Source of the DNA: VBCK01 sp036270655
GTDB lineage: Bacteria > Pseudomonadota > Gammaproteobacteria > Burkholderiales > Burkholderiaceae_F
Reading direction: 5' to 3'
Assembly: GCA_036270655.1 (NCBI GenBank)
Contig: DATBCD010000071.1
Location: 13,018-77,017 of the forward strand
Length of the DNA: 64,000 nucleotides
Shown: positions 16,271 to 25,205 of the stretch, piece after piece
Layout: each line of letters starts with the position of its first letter
Position numbering within the stretch: the stretch's first letter is position 1
The notes under the pieces: generated by a model
Databases searched by the model: none
The model's input: the letters and a program-made list of their open reading frames with translations, nothing else
Told to the model about the DNA's origin: nothing
Made by a program: the position numbers and the translations under genes

Positions 16271-17844
16271 GGCCGCCGCGCGCGATGGCCGCCACGCCGG
16301 CGCGGGCCGAGGCGCCAGCAGCCGGCGGGCCCGTGGCGCCGCCCAAGTCGACGGTGGAAATCGAACTGAAGCTGTCGGTGCCCGCGCTGGCGCGCGAGGC
16401 GATACGCCAGAGGCTGAACGCCTATGGCTCGCAAACGCCGACCAGAGTCGCCAGCGTGTACTTCGATACGCCCGACCGGCGCCTGGCGTCCCAGCGCGCG
16501 GCGCTGCGAATCCGGCGCATCGGCGACGGCCCCGATGCCCATTGGGTTCAGACCTTGAAGACGGACGACAACCCCGGCGCGTTGAGCCGCCGCGGCGAAT
16601 GGGAAGTCAAGGTGGCCGACCCGCGCCCGCATCTGTCGGGCCTGGCCGAATCACCGCTGAAGAGCCTGCTGGGCGAGACGACGCCGCGCCTGGTTGCGGT
16701 GTTTCGCACCCAGTTCGAGCGCACCGCGCGCACGGTGCGTTATCAAGGCGCCGTGGTCGAAGTGGCGCTGGACGAAGGACGGATCACCGCAGGCCGGCGC
16801 GCGCAGCCCGTGTGCGAGATCGAGCTGGAACTGCGCGAGGGCTCGCCCTCGGCGATTTTCAATCTGGCACTGGATCTGATCGGTCGCGCAGGCCAGGGGC
16901 TGGCCCTGCGGCCGAGCATCGAGTCGAAGGCGGCGCGCGGCTACCGGCTGGCACAGCGCGTCGGCGAACGCCCGGCTCATGCCGACGCGGCAGGATTTTC
17001 CTCGTTGTTGGAGCCGCAACGGACCCATCTGGAGGTTGCCCGGCGCATCGTCGGTCACGGTGTGCACCTGGTGCTCGCCAACGCCGAGGGCGCCGCGCTG
17101 GGCGAAGATCTGGAATACGTGCACCAGGCGCGCGTGGCGCTGCGCCGCACGCGCTCGGCGCTGCGCGTGCTCGGCGTGGCCCGGGCCGCCGACGACCCGA
17201 TCGCGCGCGATCTGCGCTGGATGGCCGACTGTTTCGGAGCCACGCGCGACTGGGACGTGCTCGTGTCCGAGACGCTCCCGTTGTTGCGCAAGGCGACCGG
17301 GGCCACCGACGCTTCGTGGTCGGCGCTGATCGAGCGGGCGCAGGCACGCCGGCATCGGCAGCAGCAGCGCCTGCGCGCGACGCTCGGCAGCGTCCGCTTC
17401 GCGCGCGCGGCGTTGCGCCTGCTGCAATGGGCGGAGGAGCCGCCCCCGCCGACCTCGACGGCCTTGATGCAACTGGCCCGGCGCACCATCGAACGCGGGC
17501 ACCAACGCCTGACCGCGGCGGCGCGAGACCTGGCGGAGCTGCCGCCGCAAGACCGTCACAGGCTGCGCATACTGGCCAAAAGGCAGCGCTACGCGCTGGA
17601 ACTTCTGGCTCCGCTGCTTTCCGGCGGCGCGCCGGCGCGCACGTTGAAGCTTCTGTCGCGACTGCAGCAGCTGCTGGGCGAGATCAATGACGTGCACGTG
17701 GCCGTCTCGGTGCTGCCGGCGCTCACCCGGTCGCGTGAGGTGGCGCAGCGGGCTCAGCGATGGTCCGACCGGGTGGTGCGGCGCAACCTGCCGAAGGCGC
17801 AGGCGCGCCTGGAGCGGCTGCGCAAGCATGGCAGCGGCTTGTAA
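16267..17844 (+). CDS. CYTH and CHAD domain protein (inorganic triphosphatase YgiF-like)
   Basis: 525 residues. The CYTH domain (about 28-230) begins with the ExExK element EIELKL and has the acidic and basic tunnel residues of triphosphate tunnel enzymes. The C-terminal CHAD domain (about 255-520) is a helical bundle rich in His and Arg (YVHQARVALRRTRSALRV), which binds polyphosphate. Such fusions hydrolyse tripolyphosphate and associate with polyphosphate granules. Coupled to the upstream MFS gene. The first 27 residues are low-complexity, so a later start (ATG 16285) is possible. Confidence 0.9.
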   Translation: MRPPRAMAATPARAEAPAAGGPVAPPKSTVEIELKLSVPALAREAIRQRLNAYGSQTPTRVASVYFDTPDRRLASQRAALRIRRIGDGPDAHWVQTLKTDDNPGALSRRGEWEVKVADPRPHLSGLAESPLKSLLGETTPRLVAVFRTQFERTARTVRYQGAVVEVALDEGRITAGRRAQPVCEIELELREGSPSAIFNLALDLIGRAGQGLALRPSIESKAARGYRLAQRVGERPAHADAAGFSSLLEPQRTHLEVARRIVGHGVHLVLANAEGAALGEDLEYVHQARVALRRTRSALRVLGVARAADDPIARDLRWMADCFGATRDWDVLVSETLPLLRKATGATDASWSALIERAQARRHRQQQRLRATLGSVRFARAALRLLQWAEEPPPPTSTALMQLARRTIERGHQRLTAAARDLAELPPQDRHRLRILAKRQRYALELLAPLLSGGAPARTLKLLSRLQQLLGEINDVHVAVSVLPALTRSREVAQRAQRWSDRVVRRNLPKAQARLERLRKHGSGL

Positions 17845-17855
17845 CCCCGGCGGCC

Positions 17856-18620
17856 TCACAGGAAGGGGGAGCGGGTCAGCGGGGACAGTTGAACGCGCGT
17901 GCCGGCGTTGCCGGGGTCGCGCGTATCGGGCGGCTCGAAGGATCGGCGCACCGCGTTGCCCTGGCCGAAGCGGATACCGGCCAGTCGCGCAAGCTCGAGC
18001 TGGCGCTCGGTTTCCAGGCCCGCCACGATCAGCGACTGCGGTGCAACGCCTGCGACCCGGGCCTCCGACACGAAATCCTTCCAGAACTCCTCGCGGTCCG
18101 ATGCGGGCGCGAGCGCCTTGGCGAAATCGGGCTGCACCAGATCCAGCGCGCGAATCTCCATCGTGACGCGCGGGGCCGTTACCCGGTAGCCGACCGCGAT
18201 CTGCCCGTTGCGCAGGTAGTCGAGCAGCGCCCGGATCCGGTATTGCGAGCGCACGCGATCGAACGCGCCACGCAGGATCACCGCGACGCGGTGCACGACC
18301 AGCGGATAAAGCTGCAGGCGCTTGACGATCGCGTCCAGGTGGCGCTCGGCAGTTCCGAACGACAGGGTGACCGCAACCGAGTCGAGCACCTCGCACTCGA
18401 GCATTCGCAGCGCATGATCGAGCGCGGCGACCTGGATGCGGGCGCGCTGCGTGGTCGAGGCCTGGAAACCCTCGGTCCATACGTACAGCTCGTCGAACCA
18501 GCGCTCCCGCTCCGCCAGCGAACGGGTCGGCCACATCGTGGCGCACACGTTGCCCTCCAGGGGATGGTTGCGGTCCCGTGCGAGCGGCCCAGCTGGCCAG
18601 CGTTTGACTGCCGGGGTCAT
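17856..18620 (-). CDS. Degenerate EAL-domain-like protein
   Basis: 254 residues. The C-terminal half follows EAL-domain order: a strand VAVILRGA where ExL would stand, then YRVTAPRVTMEIRALDLVQPDF, then VAGVAPQSLIVAGLETERQLELARLAGIRFGQG, matching the VxEGVE...GQG end of EAL phosphodiesterases. The catalytic Glu of EAL and the DDFG motif are absent, so c-di-GMP hydrolysis is unlikely. A binding or scaffold role is inferred. It begins inside the mtnA stop codon (ATGA), so it is coupled to methionine salvage, an unusual pairing. Confidence 0.65.
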   Translation of the reverse strand: MTPAVKRWPAGPLARDRNHPLEGNVCATMWPTRSLAERERWFDELYVWTEGFQASTTQRARIQVAALDHALRMLECEVLDSVAVTLSFGTAERHLDAIVKRLQLYPLVVHRVAVILRGAFDRVRSQYRIRALLDYLRNGQIAVGYRVTAPRVTMEIRALDLVQPDFAKALAPASDREEFWKDFVSEARVAGVAPQSLIVAGLETERQLELARLAGIRFGQGNAVRRSFEPPDTRDPGNAGTRVQLSPLTRSPFL

Positions 18621-19702
18621 CGGCCGGCCACCGCCTCGGGGAAAATGCTCGCCAGCTCCCCCGGCCGGACGATGCCGCGCTCGGTGATCAGCCCGGTCAC
18701 CAGCGCGGCGGGCGTCACGTCGAACGCGGGGTTGGCCACTGCGGACGCCGGCGAAGCCAGTTCGACGCTGCTGCGCCGGCCGTGCTCGTCCAGCCCGTGC
18801 ACCACCCGCAGCTCCGAGGCGTCGCGCTCCTCGATCGGCGCTTCGCGCAACGCATCTGCCAGCTGCCAGTCGATGGTCGGCGAAGGGACCGCGGCATAAA
18901 ACGGAACCGAGCTTTCGCGTGCCGCCAGGGCCTTCAGGTAGGTGCCGATCTTGTTGCACACGTCGCCGTCGCGGGCGACCCGGTCGGCGCCGACCAGCAC
19001 GATGTCGACCTGATCGTGCTGCATCAGGTGGCCGCCCGCGTTGTCCGCGATCAACGTGTGCGGCACACCATGCGCGGCCAGCTCCCAGGCGGTTAACAGC
19101 CCCTGGTTGCGAGGGCGCGTCTCGTCGACCCACACGTGCAGCGGCACCCCGGCGTCGTAGGCGAGGTAGACGGACGACAGGGCGGTTCCGTAATCCACGG
19201 TGGCGATCCAGCCGGCATTGCAGTGGGTCAGCACGTTGACCGGGCGTCCGGTGCGCGCATGCACCTGCGCCAGCAGGGCCGACCCGTACGCACCGATCGA
19301 CCGGTTGATGGCCACATCCTCCTGCGCGATCGCATCGGCTTCGGCCCACGCGGCGACGCGCCGCTCCCCGGGTGGCAGCGCCTCCAGATGCTCTCGCATC
19401 CGATGCACCGCCCAGCGCAGGTTCACCGCGGTCGGCCGGCTTGCCAGCAGTTGCCGGCTGGCCGCTTCGAGCGCGCTTTGGCCCGCATCCTGGTTGGCGG
19501 CCAGCGCGATGCCATAGGCGGCTGCCACGCCGATCAACGGCGCGCCGCGTACCTGCATCGAGGCGATGGCGCTTACCATCGTTCGCCAGTCGGTCAGCTC
19601 CAGCGTACGGAACTCGTACGGCAGACGGGTCTGGTCGATGATGCCGACCGCCCGTCGATCGATCGGCCAGATGGACCGGTAGGCGACGCCGTGGACGTTC
19701 AT
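18617..19702 (-). CDS. mtnA: Methylthioribose-1-phosphate isomerase
   Basis: 361 residues, eIF2B-like fold. Converts methylthioribose-1-phosphate to the ribulose form in methionine salvage. The catalytic Cys lies in THCNAGW and the catalytic Asp in LVGADRVARDGD, with the adjacent NKIGTY phosphate-binding element. Length is normal. No other mtn genes are nearby; an upstream phosphorylase or kinase must lie elsewhere. The start MNVHGVAYRSI is typical. A degenerate EAL gene overlaps its end. Confidence 0.95.
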   Translation of the reverse strand: MNVHGVAYRSIWPIDRRAVGIIDQTRLPYEFRTLELTDWRTMVSAIASMQVRGAPLIGVAAAYGIALAANQDAGQSALEAASRQLLASRPTAVNLRWAVHRMREHLEALPPGERRVAAWAEADAIAQEDVAINRSIGAYGSALLAQVHARTGRPVNVLTHCNAGWIATVDYGTALSSVYLAYDAGVPLHVWVDETRPRNQGLLTAWELAAHGVPHTLIADNAGGHLMQHDQVDIVLVGADRVARDGDVCNKIGTYLKALAARESSVPFYAAVPSPTIDWQLADALREAPIEERDASELRVVHGLDEHGRRSSVELASPASAVANPAFDVTPAALVTGLITERGIVRPGELASIFPEAVAGR

Positions 19703-19880
19703 GGCACGGATTGTATTGGGGGGGCGTCGCGCCTGTTCGGGATCGCCCCACTCGCACTGTAAACAGCTTATTTGATGTGCCGACGTGACGCCCGCGGATC
19801 GAACGACGGCAGCCAAATACGTGTAATGTTGCAGTGCGGAATCGGCCGACCAGGCGGTCGGACCCAGGCGAAAAAGGGGC

Positions 19881-19892
19881 ATTTCGCGAAAT
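19881..19892. promoter_or_regulatory. Palindrome next to a possible -35 upstream of the Pat-like gene
   Basis: ATTTCGCGAAAT is a perfect 12-base palindrome ending 2 bases before TTGACC (19895-19900). A clear -10 is not seen at the right distance. It lies in the 271-base gap between divergent mtnA and the acetyltransferase gene and could be an operator. Confidence 0.3.
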
Positions 19893-19973
19893 CTTTGACC
19901 CTCAACGCTTCCCGATTGCATTCAGAGGGAGTCGAATTCGGATTCGCGCCTTGGCGCATCCAAGCGAGCGGCG

Positions 19974-22706
19974 ATGCAGGACACACACTATCTGCGGTCA
20001 GCGCTGGCACCCCGCTCGGTGGCGGTGATTGGCGCCTCCGAACGTCGCGGCGCGCTCGGATATGACGTTTTCGCCAACCTGCTGGCCGGTGGCTTCAAAG
20101 GGCGGATCGACGCGGTCAACCCGAAGTACACCTGCGTGCAGGGACGTCCTTGCGTGCCATCGCTGCAGGCGCTGGCGGAAGTGCCGGATCTGGCGATCAC
20201 CGTGACGCCTGCGCGCACCCTTCCGGGGCTGGTGGCCGACGCCGGCGCTCGCGGTGTTCCGAACATGCTGGTGCTTTCGCCCGGCTTCGCCGAGATCGGC
20301 GTGGAAGGTCGGAAGCTGCAGGACGAGATGCTGCGCACCGCGCGCCGCCACGGCGTGCGGCTGATCGGGCCGAACTGCCTGGGATTGCTGCGGCCGTCGA
20401 TCGGGCTGAACGCGACCTTCGCGCGCACCTCGGCGCGCCCGGGCAGCGTCGCGCTGGTGTCGCAGTCGGGCGCGGTGGCTGCGGCCCTGCTCGATCACGC
20501 GTGGGCCGCCGGTTTTGGATTCTCGTCGGTCGTCACGACCGGCGACGGATCGGACGTCGAGTTCGCCGAGCTGCTCGATTTCCTGGCGATGGACCCGGAG
20601 ACACGCAGCGTCGCGCTGTATGTCGAAGGAGTGGACAACCCGCGCCTGTTCCTGTCGGCGGTCCGCGCCGCCGCCAGCGTCAAGCCGGTCGTTGTGCTGA
20701 AGGCCGGTCGGCACACGATCGGCTCCAAAGCCGCGCTGAGCCATACCGGCGCGTTGGCCGGCAACGACCGGGTGTGGGATAGCGCCCTGCGGCGCAGCGG
20801 TGCGATCCGGGTCCGTGAATACGATCAGCTGTTCGTGGCATCGGAAACTCTGGCCGGGCGGCGCATGCCCAACGGATCGCGGTTGGCGATTCTGACCAAC
20901 GGCGGCGGGCCCGGCGTTCTGGCTGCCGACGCCGTGGCCGACAAAGGAGCCGTGCTGGCCGGGCTGTCGGACGCCGGGCGCAAGGCGCTCGACGGGGTGC
21001 TGCCTGCGACCTGGTCGCATGCCAATCCGGTCGACGTGATCGGCGACGCGGACCCGCAGCGGCTGGCGCGCGCCTTTGAAATCGTCGCGCAGGACCCCGA
21101 CAACGACGGCGTGCTGGTCCTGTTCTGTCCGACCGTGCGCGCCAGCGCGCAGGAGGCGGCGCGCGCTTTGCTCGGTCCGATTAACGGCACGCGCAAGCCG
21201 GTCGTTCTTGCGTGGCTCGGCGCAGAGGATGCCGCCAGGGGACGGGCGGTGTTCAAGGAAGCGGGCCTGACGTCGCTGGCAAGCCCCGAGCATGGGGTCG
21301 AAGCGTTTACGTTCCTGGCGCAGCACGTACGCAACCGCGAGCTCAGATTGCAGTTGCCGCCCCCGGTCGATCCGGCCCCGGCCGGCTCCCGCCCCCTGGA
21401 TATCGCAGCGGCCCGTCGGATCGTCGATGCGGTCCGAAAATCCGGTCGCAATGTGCTCGGCGAAGACGAGGCCAAGTCGGTGCTGGCCGCGTGCGGCATC
21501 GAGGTCGCGCAAGGGCGTCTGGCGACCAGCCAGGCGCAGGCCCGCGAGCTGGCCGAGCAGATCGGCTTTCCCGTAGTGCTGAAGGTGCGTGCGGACGGCG
21601 TCACGCACAAGAGCGAAGTGGGCGGCGTGCTGCTGTCGCTGAAGACCGCGGACGAAGTCGGTCTCGGCTTCGAGTTGATCCGGGAACGGGTCGAAAAGCG
21701 GGCGCCGCACGCGCATTTCACCGGCGTTCTGGTGCAGAAGATGATTTCGCGTCCGCACGGCCGGGAGCTGATCGTCGGCATCGCGCGCGACCCTTCGTTC
21801 GGTCCGGTGCTGACCTTCGGCATGGGCGGTATCGCGGTCGAAGTGGTGTCGGATTCGGCGCTCGCGCTGCCCCCGCTGAACCGGGTGCTGGCCAGCGACC
21901 TGATCGACCGCACGCGCGTATCCCGGATGCTGGGGCCTTTCCGCGGAATGCCCGCCGTCGACATGGATCGTCTGATCGACGCGCTGATCCGGGTGTCCGA
22001 GCTTGCCTGCGAGCTGCCCTGCCTGCGCGAGCTGGACATCAACCCGCTGCTGGCCGACGGACAGGGCGTGGTCGCGCTGGACGCCCGCGTGGTGGTCGAC
22101 GAGCGTGCCATTGCGCCCGATGCGGCCTATTCGCACCTGGCCATCCACCCGTATCCGAAGTCGCTCGAGCGACCGCTGCACCTGGCGGACGGAACGAGCC
22201 TGTTTCTTCGCCCGATCCGGCCGGAGGATGCGGAGGCCGAGCAACGCTTCGTCGCCCGCCTGTCGCGGCAGACGCTCTACATGCGGATGCACGCCCCGGT
22301 GCGCGAGTTGTCGGTGGAGCAGCTGATCCGCTTCACCCAGATCGACTACGATCGTGAAATGGCATTCGTCGCGGTCGACCAGGAAGGCGGCGCGGGGGAG
22401 ATTCGCGCGATTGCCCGTTACACGCGGCTGGCCGACGGCGAACGCGCCGAGTTCGCCGTCACGGTCGAGGATTCGTGGCAGGGCCGCGGGTTGGGCAACG
22501 CGATGATGGAAGCGCTCGAACAGTGCGGGCGCGACCGCCGGCTGGGCGAGATCTTCGGCTACGTGCTGAAGGATAACGAGTCGATGCGCCAGTTGATGCT
22601 GGCGCGCGGCTACGTTGCGCACCGCGAGGAAGATGACGCGCACGTGATCCGCTTCGGGCTGCCTTTGCGCGACAAGCCCGTTGCGCAGGAGGTCTGCGCT
22701 GCCTAG
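19974..22706 (+). CDS. CoA-ligase-like/GNAT protein lysine acetyltransferase (Pat/YfiQ type)
   Basis: 910 residues. The N-terminal CoA-binding domain (about 1-130, VAVIGASERRGALGY) is followed by the succinyl-CoA-ligase-like domains (about 150-460) and an ATP-grasp domain (about 480-700, KSEVGGVLL, ELIVGIARDPSFGP). A C-terminal GNAT acetyltransferase (about 730-900, DSWQGRGLGNAMMEAL as the acetyl-CoA loop) completes it. This is the architecture of Pat/YfiQ, which acetylates and inactivates acetyl-CoA synthetase, and of annotated bifunctional acetate-CoA ligases. Whether the ligase part is active cannot be told by eye; the phospho-His region needs alignment. Confidence 0.88.
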   Translation: MQDTHYLRSALAPRSVAVIGASERRGALGYDVFANLLAGGFKGRIDAVNPKYTCVQGRPCVPSLQALAEVPDLAITVTPARTLPGLVADAGARGVPNMLVLSPGFAEIGVEGRKLQDEMLRTARRHGVRLIGPNCLGLLRPSIGLNATFARTSARPGSVALVSQSGAVAAALLDHAWAAGFGFSSVVTTGDGSDVEFAELLDFLAMDPETRSVALYVEGVDNPRLFLSAVRAAASVKPVVVLKAGRHTIGSKAALSHTGALAGNDRVWDSALRRSGAIRVREYDQLFVASETLAGRRMPNGSRLAILTNGGGPGVLAADAVADKGAVLAGLSDAGRKALDGVLPATWSHANPVDVIGDADPQRLARAFEIVAQDPDNDGVLVLFCPTVRASAQEAARALLGPINGTRKPVVLAWLGAEDAARGRAVFKEAGLTSLASPEHGVEAFTFLAQHVRNRELRLQLPPPVDPAPAGSRPLDIAAARRIVDAVRKSGRNVLGEDEAKSVLAACGIEVAQGRLATSQAQARELAEQIGFPVVLKVRADGVTHKSEVGGVLLSLKTADEVGLGFELIRERVEKRAPHAHFTGVLVQKMISRPHGRELIVGIARDPSFGPVLTFGMGGIAVEVVSDSALALPPLNRVLASDLIDRTRVSRMLGPFRGMPAVDMDRLIDALIRVSELACELPCLRELDINPLLADGQGVVALDARVVVDERAIAPDAAYSHLAIHPYPKSLERPLHLADGTSLFLRPIRPEDAEAEQRFVARLSRQTLYMRMHAPVRELSVEQLIRFTQIDYDREMAFVAVDQEGGAGEIRAIARYTRLADGERAEFAVTVEDSWQGRGLGNAMMEALEQCGRDRRLGEIFGYVLKDNESMRQLMLARGYVAHREEDDAHVIRFGLPLRDKPVAQEVCAA

Positions 22707-23676
22707 CGCAACCCGACTGGGCCGCCGCCTTCTGGCGGCCGGGCTTTCACTGCTGCTGTTTTGCCGGGTCGCGACCGCGCATGCGGCGCCGCTCGACGCG
22801 GACGCCGGCCAGGCCCAGCCATCGGCCAGCGGGAAGGTCGAGCACCACGGCTTCCTGTGGGAGGCTCGAAAGGGCGAACGTCACGCGTTGCTGATGGGAA
22901 CGATGCACGTGGGGGTGGCGTCGGACTACCCGCCGGATCGCTCGACCCGGCAACGGCTGGCCTCGGTCGATGCGATCGCGCTGGAGGCCGATATCTCGCA
23001 GGCGGATCAGAGCGCAGCCGCGCTGATGGCACGCGCCCAGCTTCCGGAGGGCGAGGCCGGGTTGGATGCACGCCTCGATGCGGGTCTGAAGTCGGACATC
23101 CAGCGGGCACTGCAAAGCCTCGGCGTTCCGGCCGAGCTGGCCTGGCGCATGAAGCCCTGGGCGCTGGGCGACACGCTGGTGGTCTTGCAGGCCGCCAGGC
23201 TGGGCTTCTCGCCGGATCATTCGACCGAGGCCTACCTCGCGTCGCTGGCGGCCTCCAACGGCAAACCGATTGTGGAGCTCGAGGGAATCGAGGCCCAGTT
23301 CGAGCTGCTCGACTCGCAGCCGTGGCCCGAGCAGGTCGACGCGTTGCGCCAGGCGGTGGGCTCGATTTTGGACGGCCAGGCCGAGCAGGAGTTGCGCGCG
23401 CTGGTGGCCGCGTGGCGCGCCTCGGATGTGTCGGCCATGCAGGAGTACCTGCAGCGCGTGCGCGCCTCGCCCGACCCGGCCGAGCGGCGGCAATTCGAAC
23501 GCCTGATCACGGCGCGCAACGCCACCATGACCGACAAGATCGATCGGATGCTGGGCGACGGCCGCTTCTACCTGGTTGCGGTCGGCAGCCTGCATTTCTT
23601 CGGTGCCGACGGACTGGTGCCGGCGCTGAAGGCGCGCGGCTACACCGTCACGCCGCTGGTGCCCGCAACCGATTAG
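22699..23676 (+). CDS. TraB/GumN family protein
   Basis: 325 residues, exported. A basic n-region and hydrophobic core end near ATAHA-APL, a Sec signal peptide. The mature part has the TraB/GumN pattern: LMGTMHVG near the N-terminus, a middle glutamate-containing IVELEG, and a C-terminal LVAVGSLHFFGADGL with the second His. These proteins resemble Tiki-type metallopeptidases. I chose CTG 22699 because AGGAGG (22687-22692) is ideally placed for it, although TTG 22681 in the same frame has no ribosome site. The start lies inside the end of the Pat-like gene, implying coupling. Confidence 0.85.
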   Translation: MPSATRLGRRLLAAGLSLLLFCRVATAHAAPLDADAGQAQPSASGKVEHHGFLWEARKGERHALLMGTMHVGVASDYPPDRSTRQRLASVDAIALEADISQADQSAAALMARAQLPEGEAGLDARLDAGLKSDIQRALQSLGVPAELAWRMKPWALGDTLVVLQAARLGFSPDHSTEAYLASLAASNGKPIVELEGIEAQFELLDSQPWPEQVDALRQAVGSILDGQAEQELRALVAAWRASDVSAMQEYLQRVRASPDPAERRQFERLITARNATMTDKIDRMLGDGRFYLVAVGSLHFFGADGLVPALKARGYTVTPLVPATD

Positions 23677-24482
23677 CAGAGCGGCCGGAACACGAACGCG
23701 TCCATCGCGATCGCGCCGCCATCGACACCCAGGTCGATGCGCTCGACCTGGGGCCGGTCGCCCGCGGCTGCGAATGCGACCAGCAGCGGCAAAAAATGGT
23801 CCTCGGTCGGATGGGCACGCGCCGCCTCCGGCGCGAGCTCACGATAGTTGGCGAGGAGCTCGTGGTCGCCGCTGTCCAGGGCCGCTTCGATCGCGCCGCG
23901 GAATTGCTCGACGTACGGCAGCCCCGCCTGCGGCTCGACCTTCAGCCCGTGCTGTTGCACGAAGCGGCTCCAATCGCCCAGATTGTGGGTGATCGAGCCC
24001 GACCCGACGATGAGTACGCCCTGGCTCGCCAGCGGGGCAAGCGCCGCGCCCAGCCGCAGGTGGTGCGGCGCTCCCAGCGAGGGCTGGATCGAAACCTCGA
24101 ACACCGGGATGTTGGCCTGCGGAAACATGTGAAGCAGCGGGACCCACGCTCCATGGTCGAGTCCGCGGCAGCCGTTGGCCGAAGCCGGCAGGCCGGCCGC
24201 CGCCAGCAGATTCAGCGCGGTCCGGGCCAGCTCGGGCGCGCCGGGCGCCGGATAGCGGATCCGTTCCAGCGCGGGCGGGAAGCCGCCGAAGTCGTGCAGT
24301 GTTTCCGGCTTTTCGGCGGTCCCGACCATCGGCAACTCGGTTTCCCAATGCGCTGAGACAACCAGCAGCGCCCGCGGCCGCGGCAGATCGCGCGCCAGCG
24401 CCGCCCACGGCCCGGCCACCGGGCTGGTGCGCAGCGCGCACATCGGCGACCCGTGCGACACGAAGAGCGTAGGCAGCCGCAT
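23673..24482 (-). CDS. LigB/DODA-type extradiol ring-cleavage dioxygenase family
   Basis: 269 residues, YgiD/4,5-DOPA dioxygenase-like. Metal and catalytic His candidates are in FVSHGSP, VSAHWE, LDHGAWVPL and SITHNLGD. Acts on catechol-type substrates in plants and in E. coli YgiD. Ends 4 bases inside the convergent GumN gene. The GST gene upstream is only 7 bases away, so the two minus-strand genes form one unit controlled from the GST/LysR gap. Confidence 0.88.
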   Translation of the reverse strand: MRLPTLFVSHGSPMCALRTSPVAGPWAALARDLPRPRALLVVSAHWETELPMVGTAEKPETLHDFGGFPPALERIRYPAPGAPELARTALNLLAAAGLPASANGCRGLDHGAWVPLLHMFPQANIPVFEVSIQPSLGAPHHLRLGAALAPLASQGVLIVGSGSITHNLGDWSRFVQQHGLKVEPQAGLPYVEQFRGAIEAALDSGDHELLANYRELAPEAARAHPTEDHFLPLLVAFAAAGDRPQVERIDLGVDGGAIAMDAFVFRPLC

Positions 24483-24489
24483 GATCCGG

Positions 24490-25098
24490 TTACTTCAGCA
24501 GCTCCTCCGCCATCAGCGCCTCGCGCACCTGCGGACGCTGCTCGACCCGGGCCTTGTACGCGGTCAGCGTCGGCCATTTCGCAAGATCGATGCCGACGTG
24601 TCGGGTCCAGGCCAGTATCGTGTAGAAATAGGCGTCGGCAGCCGTGAACGTGCCGCCCATCAGGTAATCCCGGGCACCCAACTGCTTGGACACCCAGTCG
24701 AAACGGCCGCCGATTTTCTCGGTCTGCCGCGCCCTGACCGTGCTTTCGCAGGCCGGATCGAACAGCGGCGAGAATTGCTTGTGCAGCTCGGTGGAGATGA
24801 AGTTGAGCCACTCCTGCAACCGATAGCGCTCGATCGTTCCGTTTGCCGGCGCCAGCCCGCGCGCGGGAACCTGGTCGGCCAGGTACTGGACGATCACCGC
24901 TCCCTCGGTCAGGCGCTGCCCGTCGGGCAGCTCCAGCGTGGGCACGTAGCCCTTGCTGTTGATCGTCCTGAAATCGGTCCCGTCCTCGGTTTTCTTGGTC
25001 TGGCTATCGACCTTGACCAGTTGCACCGGAATGCCGGCTTCGCGCATCACGATGTGGGGCGACAGGGAACAGGCGCCGGGGGAGTAATAAAGCTTCAT
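24490..25098 (-). CDS. Glutathione S-transferase (GstA-like)
   Basis: 202 residues. An N-terminal thioredoxin-like domain (MKLYYSPGACSLSPHI, with the beta-class Cys at position 10) and a helical C-terminal domain are present; YVPTLELPDGQ is the glutathione-binding cis-Pro loop. AAGGAGAGA lies just upstream of the ATG. Divergent from the LysR gene at 25206, so probably its target. Together with the dioxygenase it suggests catabolism or detoxification of an aromatic compound. Confidence 0.93.
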   Translation of the reverse strand: MKLYYSPGACSLSPHIVMREAGIPVQLVKVDSQTKKTEDGTDFRTINSKGYVPTLELPDGQRLTEGAVIVQYLADQVPARGLAPANGTIERYRLQEWLNFISTELHKQFSPLFDPACESTVRARQTEKIGGRFDWVSKQLGARDYLMGGTFTAADAYFYTILAWTRHVGIDLAKWPTLTAYKARVEQRPQVREALMAEELLK

Positions 25099-25130
25099 CG
25101 GGTCTCTCCTTGGTTGGAATCGATCACTTA

Positions 25131-25191
25131 ACTTTATTCCTCTGAAACCAGCAATCAATCGGTTGACTTGAAACGGATTGTTTCGCAATCC
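25131..25191. promoter_or_regulatory. LysR/GST divergent control region
   Basis: GGATTG-TTTCG-CAATCC (25175-25191) is a perfect 17-base dyad of LysR-operator size. A minus-strand promoter for the GST gene can be drawn: -35 TTGATT (25158-25153) and -10 TAAAGT (25136-25131) with 16 bases between. The dyad lies upstream of that -35, the usual place for a LysR activator site, and 15 bases before the LysR start codon, which would allow autorepression. Confidence 0.5.
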
Positions 25192-25205
25192 GGCATAATG
25201 GGACC

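Noticed and set aside
19998..22643. Long minus-strand frame (about 880 codons) opposite the Pat-like gene
   Set aside because: Antisense shadow of a well-formed 910-residue protein with recognisable domains.
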